NCBI GenBank assembly: GCA_008921705.1
Contig: VFFE01007631.1
Coordinates: 1,028,321-1,092,320 of the forward strand
Source: Burhinus oedicnemus
Taxonomy: Eukaryota > Chordata > Aves > Charadriiformes > Burhinidae
Length of the DNA: 64,000 nucleotides
Direction of reading: 5' to 3'
In this document: positions 1 to 12,818 of the stretch, piece after piece
Numbering within the stretch: position 1 is the first letter of the stretch
Layout of the letters: the number at the start of each line of letters is the position of its first letter
The notes under the pieces: model-generated
Told to the model about the DNA's origin: nothing
What the model saw: the letters and a program-made list of their open reading frames with translations, nothing else
The model's database searches: none
Position numbers and translations under genes: made by a program

Positions 1-3000
1 TATTTATTTGATTGAAATCCTCATTAACTGCTCATAAGCCCTCCCTCTTACTAAATCCCTCACCTTATAAACTCCATCAGCTTTGTGTGTTTTGGGTAGT
101 GTGGAACGTTTGCGGGGACAGAGAAATTATAGGTTATTTTCCATTTCCTTTCAATTTGTTTTTTTGCCTGAGGGGGAATCTACCATTATGTGCCCAAGTA
201 AGAAAAGCTACAACTGTACCATGCAAGCCCTTTTCAAGATAACAAGATATTTTGTTTCTTACTTTTGTCTGACCTCGCTACTAGCCTTTTCCAGTTTGTC
301 CTTTAAAAATATCTGTGCATACGAATGAAGAGGGCTGATGCAGTGTCAGTTATGAGACAGCACACCGAAGGGGCCTCCAGAGATTTCAGCTTTGCACACA
401 GAGGCATTGTTTCTGAAAAAGGCGGTGCTGGGAGGGAAACTGAAAGAAACTGGACACGCTGATGCAATTAGACTGCAAGATTTTAGGGTTAGGGTCCACA
501 TTTGTACTCCTGTGTTTATTTACAAAAAAAAGAGGGTTCACAAATATTTGGTCTTGGGACAAGATGGAGCCTTTACAGACAAAAACAGACTAAACTAAAC
601 AAGGAGGGAGAAGGATACCTTTGAAGCTGTAACTCAGAATAAGTGGATAAACAGAATGGGAATTCTAATAGACCTAGATAAATAAGATTTGGATCCAATT
701 TAAATAACCCAAAATATTAAATACCAGCTAAGACATCCCCAGTTGTAAGAAGTAGAGGAATGCAAATGTACTAAGTTGAGCAAGACTGTAAAGGACATTA
801 TACTAGTCTCCCATGGAACAAGTCAACATCTGCTCTTCCAGGAAGAAGGTGGCTTTCAGTGGAACATCCTGCTGAGATGTGTGCTCCTGCCTAGATGGGG
901 ACTTGCAGCAGTCACTCAGCCCCCTCCAGGCTTCATTGGCAGTCTAATGTGCTGAGGGAGCAGAGACAAGAGACAACGCATCCCTCTCCAGAAAACAATA
1001 GTTGTGGATATTTGTCTTTTTAAAGTCAATTGTCTCATAAACCTCAAAGTATGAAAAACTTGGAAGGAGAATTGGGAAAGAGGAGTGCTTCCAGCTCAGC
1101 TGGTGACTGCATCCTGCCTTTGCCATCAAAAACACACAACAAAGTGGCCCTGCTCCATCTTGCGAGTAGTGACCTAGAACTGAATGCCTCTGTCCTTTAC
1201 TCAGTGCCTAGGCTAACACAGCCTGCAAAGTACCAAGCACTTCAAATTCAGGAATTCACATTCATATGAGTATTTGTGGGTTACATACAATATCCCTCTT
1301 TAAATAAAGCACTTATTAAGTCACTTTCTTCACCCCTTTGTAGTTACAAAATATCCCCAACATCTTTAATACAAAGTAAGCAGAACACCTTGTAATTTAA
1401 GATCAAAACTTACATATAAATGAGATGAGTATTTTGCAAAAACAACTCCAAACTACCCAGCTTCACTATAATGTAAATTGCAGCATTTGGCACAATTACT
1501 TCAGTTCTATGTTTAAACGATGAAAGGCTTAGAAGATCAGAACATGCTGATTGATACAGAATTCAGTTTATCTGCCTTAGAAGATGTGATGAAATGAAGA
1601 TTTGCACGTATGCAACTTATGATTTATCTTTGAAATTGGAGGGTCTCCTATGTGTATCAGGGTTATGTGACAGACTGGCTTAAATGCAGCGTTCTTCACT
1701 ATTGGTCCGGTTGTCTTCTATGTCTGCGTTGAATTAGACTGCAAAAAAGTGGTGTGCGTGGATAAGTCTGCCGGTAAGATAGATTTGCCCCACTTGCTCC
1801 TGGGAAACAGGCTTCCCATTTTCCCTCCTACCCCCTTGAGAAATTAGTTAGTAGATCCCTAAGAATATTGCTGAATAATAAGGACTCCTAGTAGGGATCT
1901 GTGCTCCCATGGTTGCCAATTAGTATGTCTTTGAGGAGGGGGCTGGAAGATAATGAAAAAAAGATAGGAGTGATGTCATTCTAGGGACTTCTTTTCCTTT
2001 TCTTTTATACCAGGGACAAGATGGAAGCATTAGATTTTGTGGTGGTAGTACGGCAGACAGGAATATGAATACAGTTGTGCGTACCCCAAAAAGAGAAGTG
2101 AACTGCAGGGAAGTGTGTATGAGTTTCCCAGTGGTCTATAGTCTTGCGTGAAGCAGAGGTGCTGCAGTGGTCCTTTTACAGCCTCTTGGCACCCCTTTCA
2201 AATTCTCTCTGCACTACACCCCTGACGCACCTTTGAAGAATGAAATTCTAGTTCGGAATATGCATACAACCACAGATTTGGGAAAGAGGTACTTTGCAGG
2301 TCAGCATTGGGTCAGAGGAAGGGAGGGGGTGCACACAGCGCATAAAACTGTCCCCTGCTCAAGCTGTGGGGCTCACTGCCATGGTACTCTCTCCATCAGG
2401 GGAGCTCAGCCAGGTCTGTGACAAAAAGCCTTGCTCGAACCCTTAGGACTTGAAGGTGGCTTTCCAGGATTTTATGACCTTCCATCTGTGGTTTAATGAG
2501 TAGAATCAATCAGCCCCTGATAATCAAATTTCAGTCTATCGTCAAAGTATGGAAAAAGGGACACATGAAGACATGTCTGCATCAGAGGGCAACGGGGTGC
2601 AACAGGAGCAGATCTGCAGAGACAGACAGCTTCTCCTGGGTACCCAGAGTCTGCACTACATGCCTGTTGGCAGCTTTAACCTCAGGCTAGCTCCAGGCTG
2701 CCTGGTGACCCAATGCACATACAGAGCTAGACCATGCCAGGTGCACCTCAGGGGTACATCTTTTGGTTTGGCCAAAATCCAAATCCAGTTTGCAGTCCAG
2801 AGACCTCTGCAATGTGAACTCAAGTGCAGGAAGGGGAAACATGAGGAAAGTAACTTCAAAGCCGCTTTCCTGAGCTGAACTAATACAATCGCCAGGTCCA
2901 CTCTGAGCAGAAGGCCCAGTGCCCATTCTGCTTTTCTCTCGAGGGTATGCATGCTCTTGGAGCCGTGCAGTATAACCAGAATATTTCAGCAGAAGAAGTA

Positions 3001-6000
3001 GGGAGTGGAATAGAGGCAAAAACCTGCTAATTAAATGACTCTCATAAATAAAACATAAGAATAAGCTACTATATTTGTATCTAGACTATTATTTTTCTTC
3101 CTGTTAGGAGTCTGGAATGAACTCTGACAAAATATTAGGATTTCTGACTGACTTGTCACTCCCCCTCAGCCATCTTTAAAATGGGTCAAAATGTAAATGC
3201 AGTGTCTTGTACGTGTAACAAAGTCTTCCTCCAGCAGCTGATTCACTGTCAGGAAGAGTCTATTGCCTAGTTACAGCTAAAAGAAGATTATTCTGAACTT
3301 TCAAGGTGGAAGTATATGGTTTTTGGTGCCGAAGACCCTGAGTTTGAATCTTAGTTTTATAACACGGCAAGAGTGCAAGTTGCAAAGTCAAATTTTCTGC
3401 TGCATAACTTGTTGTCACTGTACTGATTTACATCAGCTAAGGATACGGGTCATAGGCTGGTATCATGTTTTGGCAGAAAATAGAGTGTGGGTCTAACTCT
3501 GAGGCAACGTTGGGGAGCAGCTGCTGCCACAGTTCATCTAGCCGTGCTGCTCTTTTGACTTGCAGATCTCTGAGGAAGACTCCTGCGGTGGTTATGAATT
3601 TTGGTCAGTCAGGTAGCAAAGTCCTTGGCTACTCATTGCACTTACCTTCTGGCATCTTTGAGGAAACGATTCTGACCATGAGGCTACGGGTAGGGAGTAG
3701 GGGAGACGCAGGGAGCTGGCTTTGGAGAGCTCAATACACTCAGTCATATGCCTCAGCACAGTAGACAAACTGAATGGCATAAGCTTAATATTCAGTATGA
3801 TTTGCCTCCTAAACCAAGCAGTTCAAGAATTTTAGGGTTTTAGAAAAATGCTTGTCATTGAAACCTTTGTGAAAGCTGATATTTGAAGACACATCTTTCA
3901 TGGGTACCAGCTAACGCAGTACCTCTGAATTAAACAGAAATATCTCTGAGTATCAGCGAGGGTGTCATTCTTGATATCAGCTGAAGTGAATGCCTCAAAG
4001 GTAGCTGGGAATGTACCACTTCACATTAAATCATTCTTTAGGCATTTATACTTTGTTTTGCACTGTGGTGTTTTACCAAATATTCTAAAGATCCAAATAG
4101 ACTCAAGCATCTTCTAGAAACTGGGGCTTCTCATTTTAACCATTGATAACCAAGATCTCTTTTCTTCTTCTCTAACCCACAAATGACAGGATTTCCTCCC
4201 TCTCCCTTTTCCCTTTTGGGTCATCTTAGCACATTAGGCAGAACCTCTGTCCTGTGCAGCCCCTCTAGCACAGTAAGGTGACTTACCTCTCTGTACAATC
4301 TCTTTTTCAGCAGGCTTAAGATTGACGAGGTCGCATCTTTGATTTAATAAGGACTCTACAGTGCATCTGGGAAACTCGGGGCTAGTATCAATCCTACCTT
4401 GCCTTCAAAATTAATTGAAAAAGCACTTCACCAGTAGCTCGATGACTACCTCAGAACACACAGACTTAATTAAAAGAGCCTGGTTTTCACTCTGGATAGT
4501 CCCTGCCCGTAGCTCCCATAAAATTTATGGATAGTAGTCTCAAAAAAAGGCAGTTTTCCTGAACCAACATTCACCTGTCCCTCGACATAATTTTAGCACA
4601 TCTCTCTCTCAAAGTAAGTTTATGTTCCGATGTTTGCCAACACACTGATTACAATGTATCTATATGCACACCGGCTGGTAATAGCTTTTGAGAAAGTATT
4701 ATTGAAGGATATGTTAAAAATTGCTCAGTGGCCAGAAAGCAGTCACCTTACTTAAGTCTAAGTGAAATGTAAACAGCCAGTTAGAGACTTCTGGAGATGA
4801 TAAATAGTCTGTTTGGATCGTTTTAAAAGATTCACCAAGCAATGGCTTCTTCTCATAAACGCTAACTGTGCAAAAATCCAAAATGTCATCTGAATAAAAT
4901 ATTGTATATGGCCATCCTATTAGGTTAGCTATTGCCTTTAAGGAAGCCGCATACCTAATGGATCTAATTGCTCAAGGAGCATTAGAAAATTCCATTTTTT
5001 TTGTAAAATATATTAGATCATGTTCAAGCAAAAATAGTTCAGTGATTAATATTCTCTCTTTCTAATTCCAGAGATGAAATCTGAAGCGAGCTTTGAAATG
5101 GTCTGCTGAAATTGTAAATAGTGTGCATGTGGGGAAAAGATAGCAGGTTTGTGCTAAATGGTACTTCTAAAATATTAGAAAAATAATGTTCTGGGCATAA
5201 TTGTATTCCATTAGAGTGGATAGGTGCCTGGCAACAAAGCTGAACAAATGTATATGTACTGAAAAGAGAGTATCTTGATGGAAAAGGCTCTTGTCATTTA
5301 GCTCAATCTGTGTATGCACAGATTTTGCTGGTGAACACAATGGGAGAGACAAGCTGAAACAAATTAAACTAGTTTACAAGGAATGCATTTACAGGAGCTG
5401 GGAGCAAGATGCTTGCCTTTCGGGAAGGTCCTGATGCTCTCTCCAGCGAGAACAGCTGAACATACATACATAAGAGAGTATTATAGGAAAACACTGAATA
5501 AAAGAATGATGCTTTGATATTTTGATGCCCACTGCAAACATATTAAGACAGGGTTGAGAGTGGGTGGAAGTGTAGGTTTTTGGTTTCTTTTTGAGATTTT
5601 TTTAGGTATTATTTTCCCCTTCCTCCAAAGCATGAACTAAATCTGGTGTCCAACATATCTAAGAAACCAGGCACAGGATGTTTCATTGTGGGGTCTGAAA
5701 AACAGAAGCAGTCCACTGCAGTTGTCACCCACTGTGGCATGAGGCTGGCAATTTTAGCACACATAACTTGAAATATGTACAAGAGCGAAGCTGTGACACA
5801 CGTGTACGCAGGCAAAGTGGCAGCTCAACACCAGAGCAGAATCCCGTATGTGTGCTCTATGTGTCGCCAAATTCATGGTATTCCCTGTGGGTGCAAAGCA
5901 TTGCTCTGTGTAATAGCTTAGGGGTTATCAGTTGCCAGTCTGTGTCCAGTCAACCTGTCAACAGCTTTAACGCTGACGGGGAGCAAGGCTGTGATGAAAT

Positions 6001-8811
6001 GTTCCCTATGAAGCGTAAGGACTTCACAACACAGCCCCAAACAAAGGTCAGGTGTGCTCAGGGGGCAAACAAGATAAGTAAGCTGTTAAATATGTCCTCG
6101 GTGTGTGAGCACGTGAAGTGTGATGCACCCATGACTGCTGCGGATGGCACGCAGAGGCTACACCTCCTGCAACCCGGGGTTTGCCGTGGGTCCCAGCTCT
6201 GCGGCGCAGCTGGAGGAGCAGCAGTGGGCACGCAAGGGACTCCCCTGGGGACAGCGCAGAGCCCCTCAGGGGTTGCTTTACTTTAAGCAGATGAGTAACA
6301 CTCTTCATTTCAATGCTTACAAGTTTAAAGCCAAGTATGTGCTTAATATTGTGTATAATTCGGGGCTTAAAAGCGGACCTGTCTGCCTGGTGCCTCTTTG
6401 TGCACGTAGAGCATCTTTCTCAGCTGTGCAGCCTGTGGCATACCAGCCTGGACAGCTTGGTCTTACTTTGGGGGCTACCAGAGGGGTGTGCTGGGCTTGG
6501 ATGTACATTCCCCTGGAGCACACAAATACATACTTAGGTGGAGAAATGTATCACTGCTTTCCAGGCACCAGTTCTTCAATAGTAAGACTCTAAATTCTTG
6601 TAAATCACTTCAAATTTGGATGCGGGGGAGCAGAATGCTTAAAAACATTGGTTACACTTCCTTTGAGAGGGGCCTTTTTGTCTGCACTGTGTAGAGGGAC
6701 AGTGTCCTCAATAAAACGTGCTGTAGTTCCTCTCATGATTATACAGCATATTTCTTCCTCAGGGGCTTTTCTGCTTATGCTTGAAAAATCATTTTACCTA
6801 CCACTGCCATGAGTTACCTCAGGATCAAAAGGAAATGCACAACTGAAGCACAGCTTGCTGCTGAACATTAGCCTCTTTTCATGTAATTACAGTTTTGCTG
6901 TCACCGGACGGTAGAAGACAGAGAAGATGAATTTAGTCAAGTCCCTACCTACTTTTCCTGAGGTAGACCAGAGGAAGAAGGAAAAAAAAAATCCTAAAGC
7001 CCAGTCTTCTGGCAGCAGAAAACCAGCAGAGTTTAGGCTGAATTGAGCCATGAATGCCATTGACATGAAATTTTCGCATCCACCACAGAAACTTAGCATA
7101 TCGTACAGTGTTTCAGAGGTATCGGCTGTGGCTTGGTGACCTCCAGAAATATTTCCCTTCTTTTCTTCGTGAGATGTCCACAGCTGCCCATTTCCAGCTT
7201 CACAGCTCTAAGTTGTTTTTTCGTATTTCTGGTGGGAATTGCAGACAAACAGGGAAACATGGGACCAAACGTTCCCCGGGGCAACGCTGCGACTGTGCCG
7301 AGCGCAGAGCCCGGTGCTTCAGTAACACGGGAGTCCAGCCGAATGGCAGGGGTCTGGGAGGTAACGGTCTTGATACTTCTGCTTAAAAGTGGTAATAAGA
7401 GGAGCAACTCTTAGGAAGGAAAAAGAAGCAATGAGGTCAGGTATAGTGCATTTTATGGATAACTCCAAACAGCTGTGTTTTGGGTTTTTTTCCCCCACAT
7501 TTTTATGATTCTCCCCCCAAGTTTGTTTTATGGAAATGGCTAGGGAATTGCTCTTCTTGCAAGCAAAATTACTTGTGGAGGGATTCAATGTTTTCCCTCC
7601 AGTATCTGTCATGTGACCAGTTGCACACCAAGAAAACCAAATAACACATATCCAAAGCAAAGAGGTTGCAGATGTTTCAAAGAGTGGAATAAGTTTGTGG
7701 AAATGCCTGTAAATAAGATATACACTCACAGTATTTGGATTGGTTCACAAATGATTTGCAAGCAGGGGGAAAAAAAAGGGATGAATATCATCACATAGTT
7801 TATTTGCAAAAAAATAAATAAATGAAATAACTCATTTGACTAGCTCTGTTTCTCAACATAAGAGCTCAATGGAAATGAAAGAGGACTCTGTAGTTCTCAT
7901 TGCTGAATTACAACAGTTTTTTGAACTTGATTGTGAAAGGCAAAAGTGAATGCTTAGATGTTGTTTGACCAGCAGCTGATGAATGCACTCTTTAGAAAGC
8001 AAACAGGTTTTTTCCAACAACCAGAAATATGTAAAAGGCGAACAGACTTTATTTGCAAATTGATTAGACTCCTACTTGGTCTTAAAGGGTGTGAGGAGGC
8101 ACAATTAAACTAATATAGTAATTGGATTTCCCCCCCACCCCATGCCTCATAGCTCACATAAGGCTTGCTTCATAGTGATAACTTTGAAAGTACAAAGACA
8201 AGAAAGAAATCATATTTGCTCATTAAGTATTTGATGGTGATTTGAAAGACCAGACAGGCAGCAATAAAAAGTCCCCCAGGTCTGCAAGAAATATGCAGTC
8301 AGTCCGTTTTTCACTTCCCCATGAAAGTAAATGTTTTAAAAATAATTTCCTTTAAAATAAAATCTTTTTATCACAAATATAATCTGGAATAAAGGTCAAC
8401 TACAGACTAAATCTCCTGGAAAGACTTAGACATTTGATAACTCTTTAGTATGTCTTGTCAAGCAGTCATTGATTGTGAGCATTAGCCAGAGGTATATAAA
8501 CGCTTATAAATATTGTATGCAGAAGACTAGCTGCACTTAGATTGATGATTAATAGGTCTGCTGTTGGTAATCTATGGCATCTCTTTTGCATGAAGAAAGC
8601 AATTAGAAACACATTTCCGAATATCCCAGACAGACCTTAGATGATACACAGCATAAAATTGAATTCTTGAAGTACCTGCATGCAAGAGTCTAAATTAAAT
8701 GTACAGATACAACCCTAGCATTCCCTGTTGTAGTTATTAGGAAACTAGCAAAATTCTTAGGCTGAAAATGCAATTTATTTTTCTCTCATTTTTCTGCATG
8801 AGCCCTAAAGG
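1..8811. other. Non-coding stretch, nothing recognised except one weak open frame
   Basis: I see no recognisable exon, RNA gene or mobile element here. The sequence is AT-rich, with stop codons in every frame at ordinary density. Slightly more GC-rich patches lie at about 6100-6290 and 7210-7340, but CpG density is low and they do not form an island. Two adjacent TTAGGG-like units at about 484-497 are too short to be an interstitial telomere repeat. A TATA-like GTATATAAA at about 8492 has no supporting gene. Old, heavily diverged repeats could be present that only a library search would detect. Confidence 0.6.
5768..6286 (+). other. Longest unexplained open frame (172 codons), probably chance
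   Basis: This is the longest open frame in the window outside the CpG island and the CR1 copies. It begins at a TTG, not an ATG. The first internal methionine comes only about halfway through, near the residues EMFPMKRK. The translation shows no domain, signal peptide, membrane segment or repeat that I recognise. The 3' third overlaps a locally GC-rich stretch (about 6100-6290), which lowers stop density and by itself can lengthen open frames on both strands; an 86-codon minus frame overlaps it. I see no Kozak context, flanking splice signal or nearby polyadenylation signal that would argue for expression. I treat it as non-coding. Confidence 0.1.
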
Positions 8812-8973
8812 TTTTTCTTTTTTCTTTTTCTTTTTTCTTTTTCTTTTTCTTTTTCTTTTTCTTTTTCTTTTTCTTTTTCTTTTTCTTTTTCTTTTTCTTT
8901 TTCTTTTTCTTTTTCTTTTTCTTTTTCTTTTTCTTTTTCCTTTTCCTTTTCCTTTTCCTTTTTCTTTTTCTTC
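8812..8973. repeat. (CTTTTT)n hexanucleotide microsatellite with a TTTTCC variant block
   Basis: About 160 bases of pyrimidine-only tract built on the six-base unit CTTTTT. The first units are irregular, with extra T residues. The middle, about 8837-8934, is a nearly perfect array. At 8935-8958 the unit changes to TTTTCC for four consecutive copies and then returns to TTTTTC. This shows a point change that was itself copied by slippage or unequal exchange. Read on the plus strand it gives a meaningless Phe-Leu/Pro open frame. It ends 17 bases before the assembly gap, so the array or its flank may be incompletely assembled. Confidence 0.97.
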
Positions 8974-8990
8974 ATTTTAATATATTACCC

Positions 8991-9450
8991 NNNNNNNNNN
9001 NNNNNNNNNNNNNNNNNNNNNNNNNNNNNNNNNNNNNNNNNNNNNNNNNNNNNNNNNNNNNNNNNNNNNNNNNNNNNNNNNNNNNNNNNNNNNNNNNNNN
9101 NNNNNNNNNNNNNNNNNNNNNNNNNNNNNNNNNNNNNNNNNNNNNNNNNNNNNNNNNNNNNNNNNNNNNNNNNNNNNNNNNNNNNNNNNNNNNNNNNNNN
9201 NNNNNNNNNNNNNNNNNNNNNNNNNNNNNNNNNNNNNNNNNNNNNNNNNNNNNNNNNNNNNNNNNNNNNNNNNNNNNNNNNNNNNNNNNNNNNNNNNNNN
9301 NNNNNNNNNNNNNNNNNNNNNNNNNNNNNNNNNNNNNNNNNNNNNNNNNNNNNNNNNNNNNNNNNNNNNNNNNNNNNNNNNNNNNNNNNNNNNNNNNNNN
9401 NNNNNNNNNNNNNNNNNNNNNNNNNNNNNNNNNNNNNNNNNNNNNNNNNN
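8991..9450. other. Assembly gap, 460 N
   Basis: A run of 460 ambiguous bases. It lies immediately beyond a long polypyrimidine microsatellite, a common place for assembly breaks. Its true length and content cannot be known from this record. Confidence 1.
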
Positions 9451-11621
9451 GCATCAACCTGAAGTAAAAGAATGCCTTTGTTTGATATACTCTCTTTTTT
9501 CTTTATTTATTTCTTCTTATTAATTTTTTAAGTTAAGAGTTAACACCAAGCTTCTAGTAATCAGTATCTTTGGGTGTTTTCTCCCAGTTGTAATCACCAT
9601 CTGGTCTCTTGTCACGAGCTCAATTACCATGATTGCTAACTGCAAGTGCAAGATTAGCTCTTTAACCTTAAATGCGTCACAAAGTCTTCTGGATTTTCAC
9701 CTTCTGTTTGTTTAAAACTTCTCTCTGAACTATTTCACTGTTATAAGTAGTAACATCCTTCTCAAATTAGCCTCATTTGCCTGAGTTAACTGAAAACTAT
9801 TACAACTATTTTTTTAGAACCAGCTATTACCACAATTTTAGTTCTGGCTGTCATCTTTTTGACTGATGCACCTTGCTTGCATGTAGAGAAGGAGTAGTGA
9901 ATTAATACATTCCTATAACTCAGAAAGATATTTAATTGCTTTTTTTCCAAGCTCTGGCCATAACAGTCCCTGCATTGCTTAGCATGGCCTTACAACACAT
10001 GGGCCTTCACTGAAAGCCATCTCGAAGCATAGTCTCCCCACAGCCTCGTAGCCTTTTCCCTGACAACTGAATGGGATTTTTCACAGTGCAAGAAGAGGTA
10101 ACTTCTAGCTGGTCAGCTTCACTGTTGCATGCATGAAAAACACAGTACTGTTTCTCTCTTAAATAGATGGGGAAGTGTCAGGTTTTATAAAACAGGCAGA
10201 AGTCCCCAAAGCACCCCAAACCTGCTACCTGAAATCCAAATATGAAACTGAGCAACTGGCTTCAAGCATCAGCTACGCTGCATGCATATGTATTTCCTCT
10301 CTTTACCACCTTGAGAGACCTGTTTCTATCTGTTCTTTCTTTTTTAATTGGCCTCGGTCTCTTAACCTCCCTTCTTGGCCATCCAGCAACCAATCAGTGC
10401 AATTAGCCTCTGTCTCACTGTGCTAACTGCTGATATTGTCCAGTTGATTTCCTCGAAAATACCTGAAGAACCTGCACAGGGAAAAAATAAAATAAAAATC
10501 AAAGACCACAGTGACAATGGAGTAGAAAAATTGGGACTGCTGAAATACAGGACAGAATATTTGTCATCACCTGATTATCCATGTATCTGGGTGTGACATA
10601 TAATTCCTTTCTACAAACAATGGAGTAATCTAACACAAAGCAAGCAGAGAACTGAAAGCTTTACCCGTGTTTGGACAGGCTCAAAATCCTGGTGAAGTAT
10701 TTATCATTACTTTAAGCAATATAATAGCACAAAGGTTTCTCCCTAAAAAGACTTTCTTGCAATGGCATATGTTTCATTAGCATATCTCCTTTCTATGAGG
10801 TAAAAAGCGTGAGATGTATAGTGAAACATCACATACATCTGGGAGACAAAGTGCAAGAAGATATTACTTCCATTTAGTGCTCAATGAAACTGAACTCTTA
10901 CACTTTGAGGACCTTAGGCATGCAAGCTGCAGGCAGGGGCAAGATTTACCATTACACTGTTGACTGTGCAATTGTTTTAATTTTCCCTAAAAGTAATAAT
11001 TACAGTGAAGACCGCCAGACAAACCCTTTCAAGACCAATTAGGTGGAGTCAAGGTGAAAAAATCCAATGGGGACAAATTCAGCTGGTGAAGGATGACCCA
11101 CCAAAACCGAAATATCATACAAATTGGCTCTGGAAAGCACAATTGTCAAGTGTTCATTTGCTCAATTCATACACATCCTGTTCCAGAAATTCTTCAGTAG
11201 TATTTATATTTGAAACACTTGTATTGCTTTTTACTTGTTTCCTCCACATCTTTTTTTTCCATGGAAGTGATAGTATTTTCTTTGTCAAGCTCTGAGCAAA
11301 ATACCTTAGCATCTGCTAGGAGAAAAGTTACCTCAAAGAGCACCATTTCTTTCAAAAGTATCCATAGGTTTTCTGTTTTCTGTAGCTGGTATATTATCTT
11401 TGTTGCTTATCAAATTTTAATATAGACAGATCAAATTCTGCAATAATTCAGAACAAACATCAAACGGTTTTCCAAGTTTCCACATTAATCCCCCATCCCA
11501 ATCCCTCCTCCAGCTTTGACATTAGGTTGTTAACTTCTATTTCTCCACCTTTATCGTTCCATACTACTTCTCAAAGGTAGTAAGGTGATGTGTCTCATGG
11601 TTTTAACATCACAGCACACAG
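9451..11621. other. Non-coding stretch, nothing recognised
   Basis: AT-rich sequence without a recognisable exon, repeat family or RNA gene. Open frames at 10175-10426 and 11005-11295 have no recognisable protein content and are short enough to be chance. Confidence 0.55.
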
Positions 11622-11669
11622 GGAACAAGATGGAGCAGCATCCAAGGAACAAGATGGAGCAGCATGCAA
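11622..11669. repeat. 24-bp tandem duplication, two copies
   Basis: A 24-base unit beginning GGAACAAGATGGAGCAGCAT occurs twice head to tail (11622-11645 and 11646-11669) with a single substitution near the 3' end of the unit. The near identity of the copies indicates a recent duplication relative to the surrounding DNA. It falls within a 105-codon open frame (11585-11902) and keeps that frame, but the frame has no recognisable domain. Confidence 0.9.
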
Positions 11670-12266
11670 GGTCTAGACCTCCTAGAGAAGGGTCAAGCAG
11701 TAGCACCATCCAGTTTAGGGGCTTGACTCAAAGCATTGACCATGGTGACTCAGTGCTTAGCAAGCTCAAAGAAAGAAGAGGTAACACAAGAGGATGCATG
11801 AGTGGCTCTGTTGCTATTTTGGGAGACCACAGCAGATTTCCCATCTTGGATTTCTACTCAGATCTGAATGGAAAGTCAATACCTAAACTCCTTGTAGGGT
11901 GAAATGAATAAGAAATAAACACTACAGGGGCTACTATGAACTACCCATTCAGTATGGTGCGTGTGTTGCTGGGAGTTGTATTTATGTACTTAGTCTTCCA
12001 AAGTCTCCCAGAAGGGGAACAGAATCATAAAGTCTCCAAAAGGATGTATTGGAGCACAAAAAAAAAAGAAAGTGGTTGCTTGGTTGTATCTTCTCACATC
12101 TTATGCACAGGGCTTTAATTGGGTAGGTCTTGTTTAGGGTTAGGGATAGGGGAGGAAGGAGAACAACCAGCTAACAGAACAGAAAACCATCACAACACAA
12201 TCACACCTCACCCTGTATTAGTATGCACTGTGGACAGAACTACAATTTGCTGTTGTTCTCAGTACA

Positions 12267-12720
12267 TGTTGTTAAGGCCCTGAGGGCACTAATAAGCCTT
12301 AATGACCCTAAATAGCCTCACCTGGGGCCTCCACCCACACCCAAGAGCCCAGGAGCTCTATTTAAGCCCAGCTCAGGGCCTTTACTGCCTGTTAGAGCTT
12401 TGTTAGAGGAGTGTCTGTGTCTGTGTCTCTAGACCGACTTCCTGGTTTGACCTCGTCCATTACTAGTGACCAGCTTAGTAGTTACTAGACCTGTTCCTAA
12501 TGCTGACCTGTGGTCTAGTTTCCTTCTTGGTGTTAGACCTGCTGTATTGTTAGTAGACTGCCTTATGATCTAGATTCCTGGTTGGGCTTGGCCACTGCTG
12601 GACTTTCTCTTCTTGGACATTGTGGAGCTGGGCCTTGGCTGGTGAGGTCCCCTTGGTGGCCTAGCCTGTTCTTGCCATACCCTGATGTGTCTGGAGATTT
12701 CTGCTAGGCTTCCAAGCAGC
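12267..12720 (+). mobile_element. LTR-like block, possibly an old solo LTR (ends uncertain)
   Basis: This block differs from its surroundings: it is more GC-rich, rich in CCT/AGG words, and organised like an LTR. It opens with TGTTGTTAAGGCCC, containing the small inverted repeat GGCCCTGAGGGC. About 90 bases in there is a TATA-like TATTTAAG (12359-12366) preceded by a CCACCC stretch. It is followed by a leader-like region with repeated GTGTCT and several short 'CTAGACCT/TAGTGACC' words. I could not find a clean CA end, a target-site duplication or a canonical AATAAA, so the 3' boundary is a guess. No gag, pol or env remnants flank it. Bird genomes contain many solo LTRs of endogenous retroviruses, which makes this a plausible reading. 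The alternative is a GC-richer unique promoter-like sequence. Confidence 0.35.
12359..12366 (+). promoter_or_regulatory. TATA-like element inside the LTR-like block
   Basis: TATTTAAG sits between a CCACCCACACCC-containing upstream stretch and a GC-balanced downstream stretch. The position fits the U3/R boundary of an LTR promoter. There is no independent evidence of transcription. Confidence 0.3.
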
Positions 12721-12802
12721 ATGGGGGATATCTTACTGTGAGTGAGCCTGTGGTGTGATGGCAGAGGGAGGTATGCAGCCAGGGAGCAATAAGAGTGCTA
12801 AG

Positions 12803-12818
12803 GAAGAGCATGCTCTTC
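12803..12818. repeat. Perfect 16-bp palindrome
   Basis: GAAGAGCATGCTCTTC is its own reverse complement. Imperfect pairing extends further through AGG on the left and CCT on the right with a small insertion. It lies just beyond the LTR-like block. No function is implied by sequence alone. Confidence 0.85.

Noticed and set aside
484..497. TTAGGG-like words here and at about 12135
   Set aside because: Only two units at each place, far too few for an interstitial telomere array.
8768..8980. 70-codon plus-strand frame of Phe-Leu repeats
   Set aside because: It is the translation of the CTTTTT microsatellite.
8972..9457. 161-codon minus-strand frame
   Set aside because: Almost entirely unknown residues from the assembly gap.
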